A program made the position numbers and the translations under genes. From Paenibacillus sp. SC116 (GTDB lineage: Bacteria; Bacillota; Bacilli; Paenibacillales; Paenibacillaceae): a stretch of DNA of 64,000 nucleotides. The stretch covers positions 1,698,856 to 1,762,855 of the forward strand of contig NZ_JANIOF010000001.1 of NCBI RefSeq assembly GCF_024733555.1, read 5' to 3'. Shown piece after piece: positions 35,108 through 42,887 of this stretch. The notes under the pieces were generated by a model. It saw nothing but the letters and a program-made list of their open reading frames with translations. It ran no database searches and was not told the DNA's origin. Within the stretch, counting starts at the first letter, position 1. Each line of letters begins with the position of its first letter.

Positions 35108-35410
35108 TTATTGATGCAGCTGCAAATGCTCTTCTAATCGTTCCAACGTATCTGTATAGCCTTCAACCATACCCATTACCTCAGCTTCTTCAAGCTGCTT
35201 CACACTTGCAAAATGGGTTATAATCGAAACTTTCGTGCCCTGTTCCGTATCTCCAAACGTAACCGTCGTCAACATGGTACTGTCTTCAACATCAATCCAG
35301 TTCTCATCCGTCATCTCGTCCACATAGACAAGCTTGGAAAGCTCATCGACCTCACGATAAACAGCTTGGCATAAAACCATACCCGTTCATCGCATACCTC
35401 CACATGGATC
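35108..35410 (-). pseudogene. Truncated AHSA1/SRPBCC-domain gene
   Basis: The C-terminal part of an activator-of-Hsp90 type SRPBCC domain is readable: AVYREVDELSKLVYVDEMTD, ISIITHFASVKQ-like strand, and GMVEGYTDTLERLEEHL helix. Upstream, MWRYAMNGYGF is in a different frame, and the first half of the domain is absent before the arsR stop. Typical ArsR-SRPBCC pairs are translationally coupled; here the partner has lost about its first 60 residues and is frameshifted. Confidence 0.8.
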
Positions 35411-35424
35411 TGGTTTCCGTTCTG

Positions 35425-35760
35425 TCACTGCTCCTCCTTCCTGTAAATGTCGAGCATATAGTCCTCGAACTGATCAAGCCGTTCTTCCCATAGTAAGCTA
35501 AAGGAATCGAACCAAGCATCCAGCTCCTGAAACGGTTTCGCTTCCAGACTATATATCCGCTGCTGACCCTTATTCTGGACAACTACCAGTCCAGCCTCGC
35601 TCAATATGCGCAAATGACGCGACACTTGCGGTTGACCGATATGTAGCTCCTCTACAATTTCCCCAACCGAACGCGGCCTGTTCTTTAACAACTCTACGAT
35701 GTTAAAGCGGTTGGGCTCTGCGATTGCAAACAACATCATCTGCATTGGTAAAGTTTTCAT
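35425..35760 (-). CDS. ArsR-family regulator
   Basis: 111 residues from ATG 35760 (MKTLPMQMMLFAIAEPNRFN). Winged helix: RFNIVELLKNRPRSVGEIVE and HIGQPQVSRHLRILSEAGLV with the wing QNKGQQRIYSLEA. No cysteine metal site; it belongs to the group that normally pairs with an SRPBCC gene. That partner is decayed here. The gene has no Shine-Dalgarno and its promoter seems to start transcription at or next to the ATG. Confidence 0.88.
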   Translation of the reverse strand: MKTLPMQMMLFAIAEPNRFNIVELLKNRPRSVGEIVEELHIGQPQVSRHLRILSEAGLVVVQNKGQQRIYSLEAKPFQELDAWFDSFSLLWEERLDQFEDYMLDIYRKEEQ

Positions 35761-35766
35761 AATTAA

Positions 35767-35796
35767 TATATATACCAAGATGTATATACACGTCAA
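35767..35796 (-). promoter_or_regulatory. arsR promoter with overlapping inverted repeat
   Basis: Minus-strand -35 TTGACG (35791-35796) and a -10 TATATA (35767-35772) at 18 bases. The inverted repeat TATATAC-N6-GTATATA (35769-35788) covers the spacer and -10, a suitable ArsR operator. Start of transcription is predicted near 35760, the A of the start codon. Confidence 0.6.
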
Positions 35797-35951
35797 CGTA
35801 TATTTAGATCCTTTTATTCGTTTTCTTTCACCGTCTGCGGTTAGGAACTTTTTTGCAAATTATTCCCGATGACTATTGACATAAAATACGCCAAGGATAT
35901 AATTAACAATTAAGCACGAGACATATTTTATGTCATGGAGGAGGAATAGAG

Positions 35952-36440
35952 TTGGAGCCAGCACATTCGATAACCGCATTGCAGTATGTAGCCCTCATTC
36001 ACGAAATATCGTACACAAAGGTATGCAAAGAAATCGGAATAACCCCACAGCAGTTTTCCGACTGGGTCAGAAAGAGACGCCCTATTCCACGGGAGCGGCT
36101 TCAATCCATCACTAAGTATTTTGACATTGAGCCTACTCTGCTCATTGATGAACATCATTATCTTCAAGACCTAACTGCTGATTTGAAAATTGAACTGCAA
36201 ATTATGTTTCTTAACAAGCTTCTACAACAAGCCGAAGAAGGCAGCGATATGGACGCTTATGAAGAGAAACTGCTCCGGCTACGGCGCGAAAAAGAACAAC
36301 AACACCTCATTAATCGATTTACGGCTGTCATCCAACAAAACGATGCACAAACGACCCATCTATGTGTAGCTTTTTTAGACCATATTCAAAGTGGCAATCT
36401 ACCTACGCTACAGCAGGCAATTAACCCAAGCGAAGAATGA
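35952..36440 (+). CDS. Small XRE-like helix-turn-helix protein
   Basis: 162 residues from a TTG at 35952, with GGAGGAGGA upstream. The N-terminal HTH (about 10-65) reads YTKVCKEIGITPQQFSDWVR and PIPRERLQSITKYFDI. The remaining part is helical and charged (about 70-135), a probable coiled-coil with EEKLLRLRREKEQQHL. No enzyme domain. It may be a small DNA-binding regulator. The neighbouring genes give no clue to its target. Confidence 0.75.
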   Translation: MEPAHSITALQYVALIHEISYTKVCKEIGITPQQFSDWVRKRRPIPRERLQSITKYFDIEPTLLIDEHHYLQDLTADLKIELQIMFLNKLLQQAEEGSDMDAYEEKLLRLRREKEQQHLINRFTAVIQQNDAQTTHLCVAFLDHIQSGNLPTLQQAINPSEE

Positions 36441-36562
36441 TACTGTCACTTGTGCACAGTCCTTCAATTGAATCATAACGGCGCAGACCTTCAGATGCTT
36501 CACACTGCCAAAGTCCGAGAGCAATTGCTCCCCTGCTGCTACAATCATCCTCAACTAAATGT

Positions 36563-36606
36563 AAAAAAGAGCAGCTCGCTCATCTAAAATGAGTAACTGC
36601 TCTTAT
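36563..36606. terminator. Bidirectional terminator
   Basis: AAGAGCAG/CTGCTCTT stem with inner CTCAT/ATGAG, between the convergent HTH and esterase genes; an A run on the left supplies the minus-strand U tract. Confidence 0.82.
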
Positions 36607-36651
36607 CACTTATATCTATTAATAACATGCAACACTTAACTCCGTAGATAA

Positions 36652-37404
36652 CTATTTGCTCACATACAACCACTTCAACGCCTCAGGTAAATATTGAACA
36701 CCTTTCTCGAAGCTGTGCGAATCGCTTTCGTAAACGATCTGCTTCGCCGTTTGTTCCGTGAAACCTTTGCTTAGCAATATTTCATGAATTGCCAAGTTAT
36801 TAGGCACCATCCACTGCTGCCCATTCGTTCGCCCTGCGCCTTCGCCATGTCCGACATTCATAAAGATCCGTTGTTCATGATTGCGAGCAGGCTGCTGATC
36901 AACCCAATCTACAATGCCTGGAAACCAGAACGAACCAGAGAAGCTGCCTATTTTTCCAAATACATCAGGATAGAGCAATGCCGTATACACGGAAATAAGT
37001 CCACCAAACGAAAAGCCCATAATACCCGTATGCTCACTATCTGGCAGTGTCCGATAACAGCTGTCGATGTATGGCTTTAGCTCATTAGCCAAATAAGCAG
37101 CGTATTGGGCTGCCTGACCGCCAAACTTTTTTTCACCAGACTCAAATACATTCGTAGAAACAAACGGAGTATATTCATCATTCCGATCGAATGGCTTAAT
37201 GCCGACAAACAGGAATGCAGGCAGTTCTCCCTTAGCAGTAAGGGTACGGATGATCGATAGAGAGTCACTACCCTCAGGATCAATCAAATCCGCATTGTCC
37301 TGCATATAAATAACCGGATACCTGTCTGTACTTTCCTCATAACCTTCTGGTAAATAAATCGTTAAGTGACGCTCACCGAAGTTCTCTTGTATAGTCATCG
37401 TCAT
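36652..37404 (-). CDS. Esterase D/Fes-type hydrolase, probable siderophore esterase (BesA-like)
   Basis: 250 residues. Alpha/beta hydrolase of the putative esterase family: RYPVIYMQDN, nucleophile elbow GFSFGG, and a C-terminal catalytic His in ESDSHSFEKG. Located 28 bp after the AraC/lipoprotein fusion and in the same iron locus, it most probably cleaves an imported siderophore such as ferric bacillibactin to release iron, as BesA does beside the B. subtilis feu genes. Substrate assignment is from context. Confidence 0.8.
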   Translation of the reverse strand: MTMTIQENFGERHLTIYLPEGYEESTDRYPVIYMQDNADLIDPEGSDSLSIIRTLTAKGELPAFLFVGIKPFDRNDEYTPFVSTNVFESGEKKFGGQAAQYAAYLANELKPYIDSCYRTLPDSEHTGIMGFSFGGLISVYTALLYPDVFGKIGSFSGSFWFPGIVDWVDQQPARNHEQRIFMNVGHGEGAGRTNGQQWMVPNNLAIHEILLSKGFTEQTAKQIVYESDSHSFEKGVQYLPEALKWLYVSK

Positions 37405-37432
37405 CGTATTACCACCAACTCTCTTTATTCGT

Positions 37433-39394
37433 TTACTTGCTCATAAAATGAAGTACTTGCTCGGTCGCATGCTGAATCGCAAGCGGCCCGCCCGTATCAA
37501 TTGAGACATCTAGCGGAAATACATTCTCGCCTTGAACAGCCTTCAACGATTTCCATACGTTGCTCTTCTGTAACTCTGCCAGCTGCGTATCGATATCATC
37601 CAAATAATCCACGATAAAAATAACATCTGGATTGAGCGTCACAATCCCTTCCAAGGACACAATCTCCTCTTCCAGCCTGTATTCACCTGGCGCCGTTAAC
37701 CCAAGACCATTTTGTGCATCATACATATACGAAACAGAGTTATCATCCAGCACATAGAAGGTGTTCCCATTTCCAGTCGGCCTCAAGAAGGTTGCCGTTT
37801 TGTCCTTATGTACTTGCAGCTTGTCTCTTGCTTCTTTCATTAATCCATCCAGCTTCGTAATGTAAGTTTCAGCTACCTCTTCTTTTCCTAATAAAAATGC
37901 GTATTCACGCAGCGTTTTCTTCCAATCCCATTCGGTGTTATCCATCATTACTACCGTTGAAATTTTATTTATATCCTCAAATACATCATTATGCGTACCA
38001 GCAAAAGCTACAATGAGATCCGGATCAAGCTCAATCATCAACTCCAAATTCGGTGTTCTTACTTGACCGATATCCGCTACCTTGGCCTGTCCGACATATG
38101 GCTTTAATGTTGCGAACTTTGCAAGGATGCTCTCTGATAAAGGGGATGCTATCGGCGGCGTACCCAACGCAAAGAAATATTCCATCATGGCAAAATGCCC
38201 TGTAACCACACGCTCAGGCTGCTTCTCAATAACAACCTCTTTCCCCGTCCCATCTTTATAGGTTCTTGGCCACTTAGCGGATTGCTCAGTCGTACCTGAT
38301 TCCCCATTAGTTGGCTTGTTCACAGCCTCCGACGTGCCTGCTGGCTGAGACCCATTCGTTCCACTGCTCGCTCCTGAACAGGCTCCAAGTATGAAAGTCA
38401 ACCCCAGCATCACCATTGCCAATTTACTTTTCGCAGCCAACCTCAACATTTCTTCATTCTCTCCTTCAATTCTATCTAAATGATAATCATTTTCATTGTT
38501 ATTTAGATTGTAGTTGCTCCTGTCTCTCTCAACAATGGGAGATGCTATCGGATTTTTGTGACGATCTAATCTTTTATCTATGTTTTTAACATACGCTTTG
38601 AATTGACCAGGCGTTAGTCCAGTATGTTTCTTAAACGACTTTGTAAAATAAGAAATGTCCGTATACCCTACTGCTGCTGCAACTTCTTGCAGTGTCGCGT
38701 CTGACTTGGTCAACCATTCCTGCGCCTTATCAATTCTTACACCAATTAAATATTCAATCGGACTTCGCCCGACACGCTGCTTAAATTGCTTCGACAAGTG
38801 TGGAACACTGTAATTTAATGCCTCCGCTATTTCCTCCAATGTAATCGATCTTGCAAAATGTTGATGAATATATACCTTTGCCCCTTCAACGATGTCGGGT
38901 TTCGCAAGACGTTCCTGCCAATCCTGAAGCTGCCGCAGTACCTCGACTGTCCACGCATAGTACTGTGCTCGGACGCTCAGAAGGTGAGCCGCTTCCTCTC
39001 CTTTCGTTTGCCATACACGCAAGAACTGCTCCATCCTATCGAGAAGTACTAGTGGATTACGCGGTTCAAAAGCAAACGCCAAATCAGCCCCATTCCCTTC
39101 AAGACTTGCTTTTACACTTGGCTTATAGTAGATCAAATAGCATTCAATTTCTTGCTGGACGTTATCTATCTGAAGAACATGGCCTTTATTCCCATGCATA
39201 AGAAGAAATCCGTTCAATGTCGAATGTGTCCCGTTCAAATGCAAGTGTGCAGAACCTCGTATGTTAAGGAAAAACATCATAGAAGGCAGCTTATATGATC
39301 GTATACACTCCCCAGGAGCCAATTTAAGATGACGTACATCCACTACGTTTGGTGTGCAACGACTCCATAGTGCTGCATACTCGTTTACCATCAT
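37433..39394 (-). CDS. AraC regulator in frame with a siderophore-binding lipoprotein (Btr/FeuA-like fusion)
   Basis: 653 residues in one uninterrupted frame. Residues about 1-170 form an AraC-type sensory domain; about 175-285 a double HTH (SITLEEIAEALNYSVPHLSK and ATLQEVAAAVGYTDISYFTK); then a basic linker; then, from Met317 of the ORF counted at 39397, a complete lipoprotein: MLRLAAKSKLAMVMLGLTFI then LGAC lipobox and a class III binding domain (ERVVTGHFAMMEYFFALGTP). A separate start at 38449 with GGAG 11 bases upstream would give a 338-residue FeuA-like lipoprotein. B. subtilis Btr has a similar two-domain layout but no lipobox. It may be made both as fusion and as separate lipoprotein. 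Confidence 0.82.
   Translation of the reverse strand: MMVNEYAALWSRCTPNVVDVRHLKLAPGECIRSYKLPSMMFFLNIRGSAHLHLNGTHSTLNGFLLMHGNKGHVLQIDNVQQEIECYLIYYKPSVKASLEGNGADLAFAFEPRNPLVLLDRMEQFLRVWQTKGEEAAHLLSVRAQYYAWTVEVLRQLQDWQERLAKPDIVEGAKVYIHQHFARSITLEEIAEALNYSVPHLSKQFKQRVGRSPIEYLIGVRIDKAQEWLTKSDATLQEVAAAVGYTDISYFTKSFKKHTGLTPGQFKAYVKNIDKRLDRHKNPIASPIVERDRSNYNLNNNENDYHLDRIEGENEEMLRLAAKSKLAMVMLGLTFILGACSGASSGTNGSQPAGTSEAVNKPTNGESGTTEQSAKWPRTYKDGTGKEVVIEKQPERVVTGHFAMMEYFFALGTPPIASPLSESILAKFATLKPYVGQAKVADIGQVRTPNLELMIELDPDLIVAFAGTHNDVFEDINKISTVVMMDNTEWDWKKTLREYAFLLGKEEVAETYITKLDGLMKEARDKLQVHKDKTATFLRPTGNGNTFYVLDDNSVSYMYDAQNGLGLTAPGEYRLEEEIVSLEGIVTLNPDVIFIVDYLDDIDTQLAELQKSNVWKSLKAVQGENVFPLDVSIDTGGPLAIQHATEQVLHFMSK
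38478..38535 (-). promoter_or_regulatory. Promoter and Fur box inside the AraC-lipoprotein frame
   Basis: On the minus strand TTGTTG (38530-38535), 17 bases, TACAAT (38507-38512), followed by a Fur-like box ATGAAAATGATTATCATTT (38478-38496). The lipoprotein start at 38449 lies downstream with a Shine-Dalgarno. This is the control region expected of a separate iron-regulated binding-protein gene. Confidence 0.75.
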
Positions 39395-39436
39395 CACTCA
39401 TGCCTCCTGATTTATAAAATGGAAGTTCTCTACAGT

Positions 39437-39487
39437 GAAAAAACTAGGCTGTCTTCATCACGTGCTCAACACGCGGGTAAGACAGCC
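39437..39487 (-). terminator. Terminator after the FecCD permease operon
   Basis: Minus-strand GGCTGTCTT/AAGACAGCC stem followed by TAGTTTTTTC; it separates the permease genes from the regulator/lipoprotein gene. Confidence 0.85.
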
Positions 39488-39529
39488 ACTTGTAGCTACC
39501 GTGCAGACTTACTACTGCATAGGTTCGTG

Positions 39530-40570
39530 CTATACCTTAGAACGTGTCATTAAATAGAGAAAATAAGGCGCTCCGATCACAGCTGTTATAATACCCGTTG
39601 GAATTTCCACAGGCTGCAGCAGCGATCTCCCCAGCGTATCTGCCACGACAATAAGCAGCCCGCCAGTCAGTGCCGAGACAGGCAGCAGAAATTGATGTCT
39701 AGGACCAACTAAACGACGTGCAAGATGCGGCCCAATAAGTCCTACAAAGCCTATTCCACCGCTAACTGCTACACAGGAAGCAGCTAATGCAACAGCTGCC
39801 GCAAGCAGCTTAAGCTGCTCTCGTGACATATCAATGCCTAACCCCAATGAAGGTTCATATCCCAAGTTCAAAATATTCATCGTTTGTGCCTTCAAGAAAA
39901 CATAAGGAAGCAGTATGAGAAGCCAAGGAAGCAAGGCCCATACATGTTTCCAATCGGTCCCCCAAATACTACCTGCCATCCACGTCGCTAGAAATTGAAA
40001 TTTATCTGGATCAAGCCGTACCGTCAACACGATCATCGCTGCGCTTATTCCCGCTGCAACAGCGATACCTGTCAGCAGCAGACGAGTAGGCGATATTCCA
40101 TTATAACGCTTATAGGCTAACACATAGATAAGAGCAGCCGTTAATCCCGCACCGATAAAGGCAAGCAAAGGCAGCATAAAGACGGGAGCCGCAGCGGTTG
40201 TTGGAAAAAACGTAAGAAATAGCATAATGGCTAACCCTGCACCAGCGTTGATACCCAAAATACCAGGATCGGCTAACGCATTACGAGAAACTCCTTGCAT
40301 GATACAGCCGGAAACAGCGAGGCCTGCACCTATCCATACCGAGATAACAATTCGCGGCAAACGAAATTCAAATAAAATAAGCTCCTGCTTGTCCGATCCG
40401 TAGCCAAACAAAGTGGATAGAACCTCAAGCGGCGATAAACGCGAGTAACCGGTATTCATGCTAGCTATTAACACAATAAAAATGAGCATCGCTAACATGC
40501 TCATAATCATCCTACTGCGCTTCACCCTCTGTCGTTCTAAACTTTCCATCGTCACTTTCACATGTTCCAT
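39530..40570 (-). CDS. FecCD-type iron-siderophore permease (second subunit)
   Basis: 346 residues, about ten membrane segments. Family motifs: GYSRLSPLEVLSTLFG, LPRIVISVWIGAGLAVSGCI, QGVSRNALADPGILGINAGA and GFVGLIGPHLARRLVG, the EAA-like loop for the ATPase. It starts the base after the stop of the first permease gene, with GGAGGGAG upstream. It forms a heterodimer with the preceding gene product. No ATPase gene is present; a shared FhuC/YusV-type ATPase encoded elsewhere is expected. Confidence 0.93.
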   Translation of the reverse strand: MEHVKVTMESLERQRVKRSRMIMSMLAMLIFIVLIASMNTGYSRLSPLEVLSTLFGYGSDKQELILFEFRLPRIVISVWIGAGLAVSGCIMQGVSRNALADPGILGINAGAGLAIMLFLTFFPTTAAAPVFMLPLLAFIGAGLTAALIYVLAYKRYNGISPTRLLLTGIAVAAGISAAMIVLTVRLDPDKFQFLATWMAGSIWGTDWKHVWALLPWLLILLPYVFLKAQTMNILNLGYEPSLGLGIDMSREQLKLLAAAVALAASCVAVSGGIGFVGLIGPHLARRLVGPRHQFLLPVSALTGGLLIVVADTLGRSLLQPVEIPTGIITAVIGAPYFLYLMTRSKV

Positions 40571-41635
40571 CTACAGCTCCCTCCATTCTTTACGAGCTAA
40601 ATAGAGGAAGAACGGCACACCGATGAACGCGATAATCGACCCTACTGGCGTCTCGGCCGGAGGATTGACCATTCTCGCAGCGAGATCAGCAATTACAACA
40701 AGCAGACTCCCCAGCACAGCAGAACAAGGAATAATCCAGCGGTAGTCAACCCCGACCAGCTTGCGGGTCAAGTGTGGAATAATAAGCCCTACAAAGCCAA
40801 CTGCGCCAACAATGGAGACAGCCGCACCCGCAAGGATAAGCACAACGATCACACACATCCCTTTTACAAATCCAATCCTCAGTCCTAGCCCCCGTGCAAC
40901 TTCATCTCCCATACTGAGCATAGTAATCGAGCGAGACAACGCTATGGACATAACTAGCGCTACTGCTACCCACGGAAACATCACTTCCAGCTGAGCCCAT
41001 GTTGTTCCAGCAAGTGCGCCGGCATACCAAAAGGCCAACTCTTGTCCGATATCAAAATACAAGGCAATCCCTTCACTCCATGCACCCAATAAGGCAGTTA
41101 GCGCAGCTCCAGCAAGCACCAATCGAAGTGGAGTAAGTCCTCCTCTTGCCATGGCACCAATTCCGTACACGAGCCCCGCCCCTAATCCAGCACCAAGAAA
41201 GGAATATAGAATGAAATACATGAACGGCAGCTGAGGAAAAAAGGCAAAACAGAGCGCCAAGGCAAACCCCGCTCCAGCATTAATGCCCAACAAGCCGGAA
41301 TCTGCTAACGGATTGCGTGTCATTCCCTGCATAATAGCTCCAGCCACAGCAAAAGAGGCACCTACCATCGCACCGCCCAGCACACGCGGCAATCTAAGCT
41401 CCTGAATGATATGATGATTCGCCACATTCGGATCAAAGTGAAAGATTGCATCCCATATAACAGAAAAATGGATATCTCTAGCACCAAATGATACTGCCAC
41501 TACAAGTGCTATTACTAATAATACTGGTCCTCCTACAAGAATAGCAGCAGCGATCCAAGGACGACTCCTATGTATTGACTTGATTGGCAGTTCACGTAAT
41601 TCACTTTGAACGCTTGTTTGATCGACTGACGCCAT
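40571..41635 (-). CDS. FecCD-type iron-siderophore permease (first subunit)
   Basis: 354 residues from ATG 41635, preceded by GGGAGG. About ten membrane segments with LPRVLGGAMVGASFAVAGAI, QGMTRNPLADSGLLGINAGA and GFVGLIIPHLTRKLVG. First gene of a two-gene operon under a Fur box 58 bp upstream. With the second permease and the binding lipoprotein it would import a ferric siderophore, bacillibactin being the likeliest in view of the BesA-like esterase. Confidence 0.93.
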   Translation of the reverse strand: MASVDQTSVQSELRELPIKSIHRSRPWIAAAILVGGPVLLVIALVVAVSFGARDIHFSVIWDAIFHFDPNVANHHIIQELRLPRVLGGAMVGASFAVAGAIMQGMTRNPLADSGLLGINAGAGFALALCFAFFPQLPFMYFILYSFLGAGLGAGLVYGIGAMARGGLTPLRLVLAGAALTALLGAWSEGIALYFDIGQELAFWYAGALAGTTWAQLEVMFPWVAVALVMSIALSRSITMLSMGDEVARGLGLRIGFVKGMCVIVVLILAGAAVSIVGAVGFVGLIIPHLTRKLVGVDYRWIIPCSAVLGSLLVVIADLAARMVNPPAETPVGSIIAFIGVPFFLYLARKEWREL

Positions 41636-41692
41636 GATGCCTCCCTCAATCATATAGAGATTTCATTTATAGATTATTACTCATTTATAGTT

Positions 41693-41711
41693 GATAATAA
41701 TTATCATTATC
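41693..41711. promoter_or_regulatory. Fur box of the permease operon
   Basis: GATAATAATTATCATTATC, 17 or more of 19 positions as the classical GATAATGATAATCATTATC box, 58 bp before the first permease start. Expected to give iron repression. Confidence 0.9.
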
Positions 41712-41981
41712 ATATATGACTTCCATAAAGTCCAGTTAGATCGAAGTTAATGCTTACTCGAATAGTCGGTATACATCTATCATGTACCACGATAATGAGG
41801 ATCTCAGCACGAAACAATGGACATATCTATTGTTTTTCTTGTATTTTTCTATGATCGTTAGAAGGATCACGTTATTCCCCACCTTATTCATAGCCAAAAC
41901 CTATTAGATAAATAGATTCTATATATTTAACGAATAAAAAAACTTAAACTATGATGAGAGCAGAAACTTGGAGGTGGACGT

Positions 41982-42668
41982 ATGAATGACCATGGTCAAC
42001 ATGAAGTGAAGTCCCAATTCGATGAAGCTGCGCATCAGTATGATCAGCAAAGAAGAATGCTTATCCCCTGCTTTGACGACTTTTATAAGGTGTCCGTATC
42101 GCTTGCCAATTCTGCTACAAGTTCCCCGAACATATTAGACCTAGGTGCTGGAACTGGCTTGTTCTCGTCGTTTTTACTGCAAAAGTATCCTGAAGCCAAC
42201 CTGACGCTCATCGACTTATCTGAAAAGATGCTAGAAATCGCAAAGTTAAGATTCAAAGGGTATACGAGCGTCAATTACATCGCAGATGATTATACGAATT
42301 ATATGTCTGACGTGAAGTTTGACATTATCATTTCTGGACTATCAATACACCATCTTACCGATACCGATAAACAGACGCTGTACAAAAATATCTATATGAA
42401 TTTGAAGCCCAATGGTGTATTTATAAATGCTGATCAAGTACTTGGCGATACTTCGTTTATTGATTCCCTCTACAAGAACGATTGGAAGCAAAGAGTAGAA
42501 ATAAGCGGGTTATCCCGACCTGAACTTGACTCTGCGTATGAGAGAATGAAACTAGATAAAATGTCACCGTTGCAAACTCAACTTGATTGGATGAATAAGA
42601 GCGGCTTCTCTGAAGTGGACTGCGTGTATAAGTATTTCAACTTTGTTGTGCTATTTGGTAGAAAATAA
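41982..42668 (+). CDS. Class I SAM-dependent methyltransferase
   Basis: 228 residues. Motif I ILDLGAGTGLFSSFLLQKYP (about 46-65), motif II LIDLSEKMLEIAK, and post-motif IIISGLSIHHLTD, giving a Rossmann-type methyltransferase of the methyltransf_25 type. GGAGGTGG precedes the ATG. It is a lone gene with its own terminator at 42728-42762. Substrate unknown. Confidence 0.9.
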   Translation: MNDHGQHEVKSQFDEAAHQYDQQRRMLIPCFDDFYKVSVSLANSATSSPNILDLGAGTGLFSSFLLQKYPEANLTLIDLSEKMLEIAKLRFKGYTSVNYIADDYTNYMSDVKFDIIISGLSIHHLTDTDKQTLYKNIYMNLKPNGVFINADQVLGDTSFIDSLYKNDWKQRVEISGLSRPELDSAYERMKLDKMSPLQTQLDWMNKSGFSEVDCVYKYFNFVVLFGRK

Positions 42669-42727
42669 ATACCTCGAAAATTGAGATTATGTTTCACCAA
42701 AAGCACTCCATGTAGAGCATAAATAAT

Positions 42728-42762
42728 AAAAAAAGCAGCCTGCAAAATTAGGCTGCTTTAAA
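42728..42762. terminator. Bidirectional terminator
   Basis: AAAGCAGCCT/AGGCTGCTTT around GCAAAATT with A and T tracts on the flanks, between the methyltransferase (plus) and the GH3 gene (minus). Confidence 0.85.
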
Positions 42763-42887
42763 TGAATGTTATAAGCTGCTCTTCTTTCCAAGCATCTAAC
42801 GGTAAGGAAACACGGAAAGAGAAATCCTCAGCCACTGAAGATAGAAAATCAGATGTACAAAATGAGATTATGACCGCGTCTATGTCT

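Noticed and set aside
35352-35582. 76-codon minus-strand frame overlapping arsR
   Set aside because: Most of it is a shadow of arsR; only its last residues (MWRYAMNGYGF) are informative, as debris of the SRPBCC gene.
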